From positions 1-45,372 of the forward strand of contig JAFZKV010000004.1 of NCBI GenBank assembly GCA_017551765.1: a stretch of 45,372 nucleotides of DNA, in the 5' to 3' direction. The notes beneath the pieces were generated by a model, which made no database searches, had not been told where the DNA came from, and saw only the letters and a list, made by a program, of their open reading frames with translations. Below are positions 24,812 to 32,204 of the stretch, piece after piece. Position 1 is the first letter of the stretch. Each line of letters opens with the position of its first letter. This DNA comes from Bacteroidales bacterium (lineage in GTDB: Bacteria > Bacteroidota > Bacteroidia > Bacteroidales > P3). A program made the translations under genes and the position numbers.

Positions 24812-24841
24812 AAACTTTAAACCTTATACTTTAAACTTTGC
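24808..24841 (-). repeat. 7-bp array between fabF and fabZ
   Basis: Plus-strand reading: CCATAA, ACTTTAA (24814-24820), ACCTTAT, ACTTTAA, ACTTTGC. This is the same ACYWTAA family seen upstream of ftsY and rimO, here in the opposite direction relative to the genes. The unit at the left end holds the fabZ start and the units at the right end hold the fabF stop. Confidence 0.8.
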
Positions 24842-26069
24842 GCAGGGCCACGGTGGCGTTGTTGCCGCCGAAACCGAAGGTGTTGCTGATAGCGATGTCG
24901 GCCTGCCACTGACGGGCGGTGTGAGGCGTGTAGTCGAGGTCGCACTCGGGGTCGGGATGGTCGAGGTGGATGGTCGGCGGAATGACACCGTTCTGCAAGG
25001 CCAGGGCACTGATGATGAGTTCGACGGCACCGGTGGCACCGAGCATGTGGCCATGCATCGACTTGGTGCTGCTGATCATCACCTTACGGGCCTCTTCCTC
25101 GCCAAGGGCAGCCTTGATACCTTTGGTTTCACCCTTGTCGTTGAGGGGCGTGCCGGTACCGTGAGCGTTGATATACAGGTGTTCTCCGCTCTTATAACCA
25201 GCCTCTTCCAAGGCCAGACGCATCGACTCGGCACCGCCACGGCACTCGGGATGCGGGGCCGTGTAGTGGTGCGCGTCGCAGGTGTTGCCGTAACCGCACA
25301 CCTCGGCGTACAGTTTGGCGCCGCGTTGCTTGGCAAGCTTCTCGCTCTCAAGCACCATGATGCCACAGCCTTCACCCAGCACGAAGCCTTTGCGTCGAGC
25401 GTCGAAGGGGAGCGATGCGGCCATAGGATCCTCCGATTGCGTGAGGGCCTTCATGTTATTGAAACCACCCACAGCCATCTCACAGATGGCCGCCTCGGTG
25501 CCGCCGGTGATGACGGCGTCGGCACGTCCTTCGTGGATAAGGCGGTAGGCCTCACCCACACTGTGGGTACCTGTAGCGCAGGCGGTAACCATCGGAATGT
25601 TGGGACCTTGGGCGTTGTAGGTGATGGCCACGTTGCCGCCGGCAATATTGCTAATCATTTCGGGAATGAAAAGCGGCGAGATGCGGCGCAGGCCAAACTG
25701 CAATTTGTTGGCATGTTCGCGCTCAAAAGTCTTGATGCCGCCGATGCCGCTGCCTATGGCGGTGCCGAAACGGCGGGGGTCGATATCCTCGCCCACCCGC
25801 AGGCCGCTGTCCTGCATGGCCTGGGCGGCAGCCGCCAGCGCGAAGAGCGCGAAGCGGTCGTTATGACGTATCATCGTCTTGTCAATACCAAAGTCCTCGG
25901 GAACAAATCCTTTGACCTCGGCAGCAATCTTCACGGGAAGGTTCTCACGGTCAATCTGCTGGATGAAGTCGATACCGCAGACACCGTTAATGACGCTGTT
26001 CCACAGCGCCTCGATATTGTTTCCAAGTGGGGTTATACAGCCCACGCCTGTAATGAACACTCTATTCAT
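24831..26069 (-). CDS. fabF: Beta-ketoacyl-ACP synthase II FabF
   Basis: A condensing enzyme that elongates acyl-ACP with malonyl-ACP. It has 412 residues, the standard KAS II length. The Cys-His-His triad is visible: C164 in VTACATGTHS, H303 in NAHGTGTPLND and H341 in GHMLGATGA, with K336 just before. It lies between fabH (23 nt upstream) and fabZ. No acyl carrier protein gene is adjacent, unlike the common acpP-fabF pair. Confidence 0.95.
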   Translation of the reverse strand: MNRVFITGVGCITPLGNNIEALWNSVINGVCGIDFIQQIDRENLPVKIAAEVKGFVPEDFGIDKTMIRHNDRFALFALAAAAQAMQDSGLRVGEDIDPRRFGTAIGSGIGGIKTFEREHANKLQFGLRRISPLFIPEMISNIAGGNVAITYNAQGPNIPMVTACATGTHSVGEAYRLIHEGRADAVITGGTEAAICEMAVGGFNNMKALTQSEDPMAASLPFDARRKGFVLGEGCGIMVLESEKLAKQRGAKLYAEVCGYGNTCDAHHYTAPHPECRGGAESMRLALEEAGYKSGEHLYINAHGTGTPLNDKGETKGIKAALGEEEARKVMISSTKSMHGHMLGATGAVELIISALALQNGVIPPTIHLDHPDPECDLDYTPHTARQWQADIAISNTFGFGGNNATVALRKV

Positions 26070-26092
26070 ATAAATATGTATTTACATTGTTT

Positions 26093-27055
26093 TTAATAAC
26101 GTACCACGGCGGCGCTGGTGACGAAGCCTGCACCGAAGCCGTTGAAAACCATCAGGTCGCCACGTTTGATGACGCCCTCGCGTATCTTCTCGTCGAGCAG
26201 CACGGGGATGCTGGCCGAACTGGTGTTGCCGCGACGCTCAATGTTGTGCAGGAAGCGTTCCTGCGGCAGGTCGAAGTTCTGCTTGATGGCATCGAGGATG
26301 CGCATATTGGCCTGATGCAGAATGAAATGGTTGATGTCGCTCAGCTGCAGGCCCGCCTTCTCGACCACGTCGCGAATGTCGCGCTGGGCCGAAGCCACAG
26401 CCATACGGAACACCTCGCGACCCTTGAGCTGCATGGCCTTGTGCGTGTCGATGCCCTCTCCCACCTCGAAGGGGGTAGGCTCACACGGCAAGCGATAGTA
26501 GATAACATCGGGCATGGGGGTCGAAGTGAGCTTGCTGGCCAGCATGTTGTCGCCCTTGCCGAGCACCATAGCACCTGCGGCGTCACCGAAGAGCACGCAG
26601 GTTTCGCGCTGCGTCCAATCCACCATGCGGGTCACCTCTTCGGCACATATATATAATATATGGTTCGCGCGACCCGTCTGTAGGAAAGCATCGCAGATAT
26701 CAAGACCATAAGTGAAACCGGCGCAGGCCGAGTTGAGGTCCATCGTGGGGCAGTTGGGTCCCTTGATGCCGAGAATGTGTTGCACAAGAGCTGCCAGCGA
26801 GGGAGTTACGTAAACGTTGCAAACATTGTGGCAGATAATGAAGTCGATGTCTTCAGGTACCAGACCGGCCGCCTCGATGGCACGCTGGCCAGCCAGGGCA
26901 GCCAGCTCCTCAAAACGCTCAGTAGTGATAATCTGGCGCGATTTGATACCGGTGCGGGTGGTGATCCATTCGTCGCTCGTGTCGACATACTCCGACAACA
27001 TATCGTTGGTCACTGTATGTTTCGGCACGGCACTTCCTGTTCCAAGTATTTTCAT
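26093..27055 (-). CDS. fabH: Beta-ketoacyl-ACP synthase III FabH
   Basis: The initiating condensing enzyme, which uses acyl-CoA primer and malonyl-ACP. It has 320 residues. The triad Cys-His-Asn is C111 (LNSACAGFTYG), H247 (FILHQANMRI) and N277 (RRGNTSSASIP), as in authentic KAS III. It leads the fabH-fabF-fabZ-fabG series and is divergent from the LytTR regulator. No plsX lies next to it, although plsX-fabH is the usual arrangement, which is consistent with a second, specialised synthase set. Confidence 0.94.
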   Translation of the reverse strand: MKILGTGSAVPKHTVTNDMLSEYVDTSDEWITTRTGIKSRQIITTERFEELAALAGQRAIEAAGLVPEDIDFIICHNVCNVYVTPSLAALVQHILGIKGPNCPTMDLNSACAGFTYGLDICDAFLQTGRANHILYICAEEVTRMVDWTQRETCVLFGDAAGAMVLGKGDNMLASKLTSTPMPDVIYYRLPCEPTPFEVGEGIDTHKAMQLKGREVFRMAVASAQRDIRDVVEKAGLQLSDINHFILHQANMRILDAIKQNFDLPQERFLHNIERRGNTSSASIPVLLDEKIREGVIKRGDLMVFNGFGAGFVTSAAVVRY

Positions 27056-27211
27056 TCTTTCTGTTTTTATCGGGCTTGAGTGTGCTTGTTTTTGCCCGTG
27101 TTATTCATTAATATTATATTAATTTTTCTTAAAAAAGCGGTGCAAAGAAACAACAATAATATATATCGAAAAAGTTAAAATCGGCAAATCATGCAATACG
27201 ATTGGTAAAAA

Positions 27212-27251
27212 TGCGTTATTTGGGGTGAAATTGCATTATTTTTGGCGAAAT
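27212..27251 (+). promoter_or_regulatory. Tandem 20-bp direct repeat at the LytTR gene start
   Basis: Bases 27212-27231 and 27232-27251 match at 16 of 20 positions (TGCGTTATTTGGGGTGAAAT and TGCATTATTTTTGGCGAAAT), adjacent to the ATG at 27252. The first contains a CGTT core as in LytTR sites. The second also contains TATTTTTG (27237-27244), a possible -7 box. The rest of the 27056-27211 spacer is AT-rich with nothing I can identify. Confidence 0.45.
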
Positions 27252-28160
27252 ATGACCGACATATACTTTGACCAAACGTTAAATCTCGACAGTATAAGAC
27301 GCTTTTTAACTCGTCGGGAGTCTGTTTTTCTGTTTTTGGCACTTACGCTTACCTTCACTATTTTGCTTGTCGTTTTCGGGCAACCCACCTCGATGACCGA
27401 GTTCACATCACAGCAGACATCACTCTCCCCCCTGGGGCAGGTGGCCATAGGTCTTACTTCCGGATTTGCCACTCTCTGTTTCAGTCGCATACTGCTCTTC
27501 CTGGTAAACCGCGGCCATGAGCTGCAGGCGGCCCCGTGCGGTATCTGGCTGATTGCCGAAATGCTCGTGTGCGTGTCCGTTACATCATTGGTAATCTGGG
27601 CTGTAGGTGGCGGCGGAACCGTACAGCTCTCCCCTCTTGTGGGCGACATCGTGCTGGGCTTCGTAAGCATCCTCCTGATACCCTATGTCATCACTTACCT
27701 CATCTATCGCCTCTACGAGAGCAAACAAGAAATCACACGCCTGAGACAAACACTTCTCTCCCAAGACCTTTCACAGCAGGCGGGCGGCGAGGCGAACATC
27801 AATTTCCACGACAAGGGCAAGCGCCTGGCCTTCTCGACCAAACGCGCCAACGTGCTCTACATCGAGGCCGCCGACAACTATGTCAATATCCACTACCTGA
27901 ACGACGGCAAGGAAGACACCTTTATCCTGCACAACTCGCTGAAAGAAATGGAGAAACACTTCAGCGGCACCAGCCTCGTGCGTTGCCACCGCGGCTACAT
28001 TGTCAACGCCGACAACGTGAAACTGATGCGCAAAGAAAGCACCGGACTGATGCTCGAACTGAACCAGAGTGTCAAGGTGATACCCGTCTCGAAGAGCTAC
28101 GCCGAGACTGTCACCCAATACTTTGCCTACAACACAGCCATGCCGCTACCCGAGAAATAA
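27252..28160 (+). CDS. Membrane-anchored LytTR-family transcription regulator
   Basis: A 302-residue protein from the ATG at 27252; an in-frame GTG at 27225 is less likely because a tandem repeat and a possible -7 box lie there. Four membrane helices occupy about residues 20-165 (for example SVFLFLALTLTFTILLVV and VLGFVSILLIPYVITYLIY). A short linker follows, then a LytTR DNA-binding domain (about 195-290) with VLYIEAADNYVNIHY and LVRCHRGYIVNADNV. There is no receiver domain, so it is a one-component regulator probably responding to a membrane signal. Its targets are unknown; divergent fabH and the gene downstream are candidates. Confidence 0.85.
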   Translation: MTDIYFDQTLNLDSIRRFLTRRESVFLFLALTLTFTILLVVFGQPTSMTEFTSQQTSLSPLGQVAIGLTSGFATLCFSRILLFLVNRGHELQAAPCGIWLIAEMLVCVSVTSLVIWAVGGGGTVQLSPLVGDIVLGFVSILLIPYVITYLIYRLYESKQEITRLRQTLLSQDLSQQAGGEANINFHDKGKRLAFSTKRANVLYIEAADNYVNIHYLNDGKEDTFILHNSLKEMEKHFSGTSLVRCHRGYIVNADNVKLMRKESTGLMLELNQSVKVIPVSKSYAETVTQYFAYNTAMPLPEK

Positions 28161-28172
28161 ACCCATTCACTT

Positions 28173-28586
28173 ATGGAAATCAGACTCACCTATCAGGAAA
28201 TCAGCGACCTGATTGAGAAAAAAACCGGCCGAGCGCTGCCTGTCGTCTACGGCGGCCCGCACACGGTACGCATCTCCTACGACGTCAACGTGCTCTTCAA
28301 AACCGCCAGCGTGGGGCTTGACCTCACGGTGGACCGCATCGAAGGGCGCGACATCTTCCTCTCCTACAATGGCGGCGCAGGCATCGACTTCATGGTGCGC
28401 CAGGCCATCAACATGGCCAAAAACCGCCCTGGCGGCGAACTCATCGAGCCTCTCGACGGCAACCGCATCCTGCTGGCCCTGAGCAAGAACCCTCAAGCGG
28501 GGAGCCTGTTCGACCACATCGAACTGCAGGACATACGCTTCGACGAGCACTACGCCATCATCGAATTCCAGCCCAAAGGCATTTAA
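28173..28586 (+). CDS. Protein of unknown function
   Basis: A 137-residue soluble protein starting MEIRLTYQEISDLIEKKTGR, 12 nt after the LytTR gene. It contains a central beta-type stretch, DVNVLFKTASVGLDLTVDRI, then DFMVRQAINMAKNRPGG, and ends DEHYAIIEFQPKGI. No signal peptide, membrane helix or cysteine is seen. Codon use is like that of its neighbours. I do not recognise a family. Its stop directly abuts the stop of rlmH on the other strand. Confidence 0.8.
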   Translation: MEIRLTYQEISDLIEKKTGRALPVVYGGPHTVRISYDVNVLFKTASVGLDLTVDRIEGRDIFLSYNGGAGIDFMVRQAINMAKNRPGGELIEPLDGNRILLALSKNPQAGSLFDHIELQDIRFDEHYAIIEFQPKGI

Positions 28587-29060
28587 TTAAGCATTGTGGT
28601 ACTTCTCGTGCCGCAAAATGGTGTGGGCACGGTAGAGCTGCTCCACGAAGAAGAGCCGCACCATCTGGTGGTTGAACGTCATCCTTGAGAGCGACATGCG
28701 CTGAGACACAGCATCATATACCTCTTTGGAAAAGCCGAAGGCACCGCCTATAACGAAGGCGAGGGTACGTGTGCCGGCGTTCATCCAGCGTTGCAGGGCG
28801 TCGGCAAACTCGACCGAGCCGTATTCGCGCCCGTGCTCGTCGAGCAGCACCGCCTGGTCAACCTTCTCCAACTGCTTCAGTATCAACTTCCCTTCCTGTT
28901 CCTTCACCTCCTCGGGGCTGGCCTTGCCCTGGTTCTTCAGGGCAGGCACCACCACCAACTCGAAGGGGCAGTAGTGCTTCAGGCGGGCCACATACTCGTC
29001 GATGCCCGTCTGCAGGTAAGGCACATCTGTTTTTGAGACCACTATCAACTTGATGTTCAT
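28587..29060 (-). CDS. rlmH: 23S rRNA (pseudouridine1915-N3)-methyltransferase RlmH
   Basis: A SPOUT-class, SAM-dependent methyltransferase that modifies pseudouridine 1915 in helix 69 of 23S rRNA. It has 157 residues, the normal length. Typical motifs are VLLDEHGREYGS, the knot glycine-rich loop FVIGGAFGFSKEV, and the C-terminal MTFNHQMVRLFFVEQLYRA ending HEKYHNA. It lies 8 nt after the FemAB-like gene in the same direction. Confidence 0.96.
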   Translation of the reverse strand: MNIKLIVVSKTDVPYLQTGIDEYVARLKHYCPFELVVVPALKNQGKASPEEVKEQEGKLILKQLEKVDQAVLLDEHGREYGSVEFADALQRWMNAGTRTLAFVIGGAFGFSKEVYDAVSQRMSLSRMTFNHQMVRLFFVEQLYRAHTILRHEKYHNA

Positions 29061-29068
29061 AGGCTTGA

Positions 29069-30010
29069 CTAACGGCTAACGAACCTCGAAAGCAACGGGT
29101 TGGCAAAGCGCGACACCTCGAAATAGGGCACCTGTCGGGCACCGAAGGAGCGGTAGAAATGCTCGATGCCATTGTCCATGCTGCCCTCGAAATCGAAAGC
29201 CTGCGTGCGCCCGTGCAACTCCTCCAGGAGGGTCCACACCAGAAGGGTCATGCTGTTGCGCAGGGCATCGGGCCGCATGGCGGAGAGGAGGGCATAGGCG
29301 CAACGGTCGTCATAGACCACAAAACGGGCCGCAACCAACTGACCGTCAGCGTTGCGCAGGCCGTAAATCAGGGCCTGGTTGCGAGCCATCGCTGTTGTAA
29401 CCACGCGTAGCAGGAAGTCATGCGAAAGGAGGTCGCTGCCGGAGCGGCGTTCCCAATAGTCGCGGTGCAGGGCCACAAACTCCTCGGCACCCACCTGCCG
29501 GTCAAGCGTATAGGCCTCGCGGACGGACGCCAGCTGACGCTTGCGTCCACGGTCGGCCAGGGTGGCCAGCGTTGCAGGGTCGGGCAGCGGGTCGAAGCGG
29601 TAGGTGTAGCGGGTGGTCTGCTTGTAGCCATGCCAATAGAAAGGCAGCCAATCGGTTATCGTTGGCGAGAAGCGCTGCAGGTAGACGCTGAGGTGCAGCC
29701 TGTCGAGCTGCGACACCAGGTCCTCGGCCACATGGTGCTCAAACTCCACAGGGTCGCCCGTGCGCGGGTGGTGGTGGAACCAAGGGCCGCTGTATTGAGT
29801 GAGTTGCGGCTGTAGCACATAGTACATGCCGAACTTGGAGCCAAAGAGGAATGGCAACGCCCCGTCGATGAAGCCGTTGGCCTGGACGGAGAGCAGCACG
29901 TCCCACTGCTTGCCGTGGCAGACGGTCTCCATCCACCAATACTGCTGAAACAGAGGGATATTGGCACCCTCCGACTCGCAGAGGAGGCGGTAGCGTTCCT
30001 TATTGGTCAC
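29069..30010 (-). CDS. FemAB/GNAT-like acyltransferase
   Basis: A 313-residue cytoplasmic protein with two GNAT-like halves as in FemAB proteins. The N-terminal half has IPLFQQYWWMETVCHG and LQPQLTQYSGPWFH. The C-terminal half has QLVAARFVVYDDRCAYALLSAM and FDFEGSMDNGIEHFYRSFGARQ (split here as FDFEGSMDNG and IEHFYRSFGA), which is the characteristic late motif of the FemAB/acetyltransferase_6 group. Relatives use aminoacyl-tRNA or acyl-CoA donors; the donor and acceptor here are unknown. The start overlaps the OmpA-family gene's stop by 4 nt. Confidence 0.75.
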   Translation of the reverse strand: MTNKERYRLLCESEGANIPLFQQYWWMETVCHGKQWDVLLSVQANGFIDGALPFLFGSKFGMYYVLQPQLTQYSGPWFHHHPRTGDPVEFEHHVAEDLVSQLDRLHLSVYLQRFSPTITDWLPFYWHGYKQTTRYTYRFDPLPDPATLATLADRGRKRQLASVREAYTLDRQVGAEEFVALHRDYWERRSGSDLLSHDFLLRVVTTAMARNQALIYGLRNADGQLVAARFVVYDDRCAYALLSAMRPDALRNSMTLLVWTLLEELHGRTQAFDFEGSMDNGIEHFYRSFGARQVPYFEVSRFANPLLSRFVSR

Positions 30011-30939
30011 TGTATTTTAATGCTGACACGGTTGTTGAGGATGCGGCCCTCGCGGGTGTCGTTGTCACCGATGGGGTCGGCGTCACCCCTGGCCTCCACC
30101 TCGATGCGGCTCTCGTCGATGCCACGCTGCAGCAAGGCCTTCTTCACCTCCATAGCGCGCTGGCGCGACAGGCCCTTGCAGTAAGCTTCAGTACCTTGAT
30201 TGTCAGCATATCCGCTGATGAGCACACCCTTGGCCTCGTTATCCTTGAGGTAGGCCGCCACGGTGTCGAGGTGGCTCTGCCACGACTCGAGGATGGTGGC
30301 GTCGTTGGGGAAGAAGCGGATGTCCTCGAAGGTGCGGCTGACGGTGTCGGGCGAGAAGATGGGTTTCTTCTTGGTGCCGAAATACATCAGCAGGCCCACA
30401 TGTATCACAGGCTCAGCGGTCTGCTCGTTATAGTAGTAGGCACCCTTGAAGTAGCGATAGTCCACCTCGGCCACCTGGTACTGCACCTTGTTGCGCATCT
30501 GGCGTTTCACCTTCCAGGCGTCGAAGTCGTCCAGCGCCTGCTTGGCCTCGGTCTTGGCCTCGGCCACCAGCTTCTCGCGCTCCTTCGGGTCCTCAATGTT
30601 GGGGTTGACGGCAAAGATGGCGCACATCACCATCGTGGCGCGCGAGCTCTTTTCCAGGTAGTTGACCACCGGCCTGAAGCAGCCCCACTGCGGGTTGCGG
30701 TTGCTGACGAGCCCAAGCATGGCAGTATAGTCATAGGGGCTGTAATAGATGGCGGTATTCTTGGTGTTGAGGTTGGTGAACTGCCAGATGGTGTCGAAGT
30801 CGGTCTGGCGCACCTTCTGACGGCCCTCGATAAAGGGCGAGGCCGCCTTCTTGCCGCCCTTGGGCTTGGCCTGGGCCATCAGGTCGGCGCTGCCGCCCAG
30901 AAGCAGGGCGATGCTGAGGAGTGCGAATATACGTTTCAT
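30007..30939 (-). CDS. OmpA-family peptidoglycan-binding protein
   Basis: A 310-residue exported protein with signal peptide MKRIFALLSIALLLGGSADLMAQA. The central region (about 40-190) is not recognised and includes a stretch rich in E, K and A (KEREKLVAEAKTEAKQAL). The C-terminal OmpA domain (about 215-310) has GVLISGYADNQGTEAYCKGLSRQRAMEVKK (cited in part: GYADNQGTEAYCKGLSRQRA) and ends with GRILNNRVSIKIQ. The domain binds peptidoglycan non-covalently, so the protein probably tethers the outer membrane to the wall. It follows the FtsE-like gene by 49 nt. Confidence 0.85.
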   Translation of the reverse strand: MKRIFALLSIALLLGGSADLMAQAKPKGGKKAASPFIEGRQKVRQTDFDTIWQFTNLNTKNTAIYYSPYDYTAMLGLVSNRNPQWGCFRPVVNYLEKSSRATMVMCAIFAVNPNIEDPKEREKLVAEAKTEAKQALDDFDAWKVKRQMRNKVQYQVAEVDYRYFKGAYYYNEQTAEPVIHVGLLMYFGTKKKPIFSPDTVSRTFEDIRFFPNDATILESWQSHLDTVAAYLKDNEAKGVLISGYADNQGTEAYCKGLSRQRAMEVKKALLQRGIDESRIEVEARGDADPIGDNDTREGRILNNRVSIKIQ

Positions 30940-30988
30940 GATGCTGTGTTTATTCTTTTTGTGCTTTTACAACGTGTTTTCTTGCATT

Positions 30989-31705
30989 TTATTGCGCCTC
31001 GGTGTCGCGCAGGGTCCCCTCCTCGCACATCACCACGCGCGAGGGGAAACGGTCGATCATCATAAAGTCGTGGGTCGAGATGAGCATCGTGGTGTCCGTC
31101 TTTCGGCCCACATCCACAAGCAGTTGCATAATCTCAGCCGAGGTGACGGGGTCGAGGTTGCCCGTAGGCTCGTCGGCCAGGATGAGCTGCGGATTGTTGA
31201 TGAGCGCGCGTGCAATGCCCACTCGCTGCTGCTCGCCCTCGCTCAGGCGGCTGGGCAGGGCCTGCGCCTTGTGAGCCACGCCCACAGAGGCCAGCGTCTT
31301 CTCAATCTGCTCCTTGCGCTCGGCGGCCTTCTTCCAGCCCGTGGCGCGCAGCACGAAGTCGAGGTTGGCATAGACGCTGCGGTCGTCCAGCAGACGGAAA
31401 TTCTGGAACACAATGCCCATCCTGCGGCGCAGCTGGGGCACCTGACGACGGCGGAGGCCCGCCAGATCGATGCCACACACGCGCGCCGTACCGCCCGACA
31501 GCGGATGGTCGGCATACAGGCAGCGCAGCAGCGTGGTCTTCCCCACCCCGCTCTTGCCTATCAGATAGACAAATTCACCAGGCATGATGCGGAGGTCCAC
31601 CCCTTTCAGCAGCGGCTCCTCATCATGACCAACCTCCACATTTTCAAGCAGTATCACAGGTTCCTGCACGGCAGTGTTCTCGTTGTTTTCCATAGTTCGG
31701 ACCAT
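30989..31705 (-). CDS. FtsE-like ABC transporter ATP-binding protein
   Basis: A 238-residue ABC ATPase with Walker A GKSGVGKTT, signature LSEGEQQRVGIARAL, Walker B LILADEPTGNLD and switch His in STHDF. Overall sequence and size fit FtsE/LolD-type ATPases; DPVTSAEIMQLLVDVG and the late MIDRFPSRVVMCEEG are FtsE-like. FtsE works with FtsX to activate peptidoglycan hydrolases at division, but no ftsX is adjacent. Two starts are possible: 31705 or the ATG four codons in (MENNENTAVQ). A likely -7 box lies just upstream. Confidence 0.82.
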   Translation of the reverse strand: MVRTMENNENTAVQEPVILLENVEVGHDEEPLLKGVDLRIMPGEFVYLIGKSGVGKTTLLRCLYADHPLSGGTARVCGIDLAGLRRRQVPQLRRRMGIVFQNFRLLDDRSVYANLDFVLRATGWKKAAERKEQIEKTLASVGVAHKAQALPSRLSEGEQQRVGIARALINNPQLILADEPTGNLDPVTSAEIMQLLVDVGRKTDTTMLISTHDFMMIDRFPSRVVMCEEGTLRDTEAQ

Positions 31706-31718
31706 ACAAATTGCGGTG

Positions 31719-31726
31719 CAAAGATA
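31719..31726 (-). promoter_or_regulatory. -7 box upstream of the FtsE-like gene
   Basis: Minus strand TATCTTTG matches TAnnTTTG and lies in the same context (CGTATCTTTGCA) as the etfB promoter. The expected -33 region is A/T only (an AAATTAA-type 7-bp array at 31732-31760), so no clear TTTG is seen. If the ATG at 31705 is used the leader is nearly absent. Confidence 0.5.
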
Positions 31727-31768
31727 CGAAAAAAGTTAAAAATTAAAAATTAAAAGTCAAAAAATAAT

Positions 31769-32093
31769 ATGTCGTGCACGACATAAATAGGTAATCGGTG
31801 GCTGGTAGTCGGTGGTCGGTATTGACCAAAAACCGCCCCAAAACCGCCGTTTTACCGGCCACCGGCTACCGAACACCGGACACAAATCACCTAAAAACCA
31901 CTGTTTCAGAGCACAATACCACGTATTGACATCGTATTGCCGCCCCACCCCCTCCGACTCTGCTCCGACTCATGTCCGACTCAAGTCCGACTGAACTCCG
32001 ACCACAGTCGGACAAAACACGGTGTATCTACGATGCATCTACGATTATGTCGTGCACGATATAAATCCCTTTTTCCAACCTCACCGCCTGCGG
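31769..32093 (+). repeat. Composite intergenic repeat element, copy B
   Basis: About 325 bp, homologous in reverse orientation to 20729-21060. The order is: perfect 16-bp palindrome ATGTCGTGCACGACAT (31769-31784); 7-bp units GGTAATC, GGTGGCT, GGTAGTC, GGTGGTC; central ACCAAAAACCGCCCCAAAAC; inverted units ACCGGCC, ACCGGCT, ACCGAAC, ACCGGAC; TAAAAACCACTGTTTC; an 11-bp array of TCCGACT type (31951-32013); a second palindrome (32047-32062); and the hairpin CCGCCTGCGG (32084-32093). It is non-coding as far as I can judge and lies between the divergent FtsE-like and lipoprotein genes. The rest, 32094-32204, is AT-rich with one small GGGGTG/CACCCC hairpin. Confidence 0.88.
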
Positions 32094-32204
32094 AGAGGCA
32101 TATCATAAAAAAAGTTAAAAAAAGAGGGGTGGTTGTAAGATTTCACCCCCTTTATGCGTTATTTATATATGAATGGCAAAAATAACATCAAAAATACAAT
32201 TCTC

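Noticed and set aside
31937-32185. Homologous short frames in the two element copies (also 20664-20888 minus), with similar translations
   Set aside because: The similarity follows from the gap-free DNA match. Repeats of 7 and 11 bp cut across codon phase, and there is no ribosome site or continuation beyond the element, so I treat the element as non-coding.
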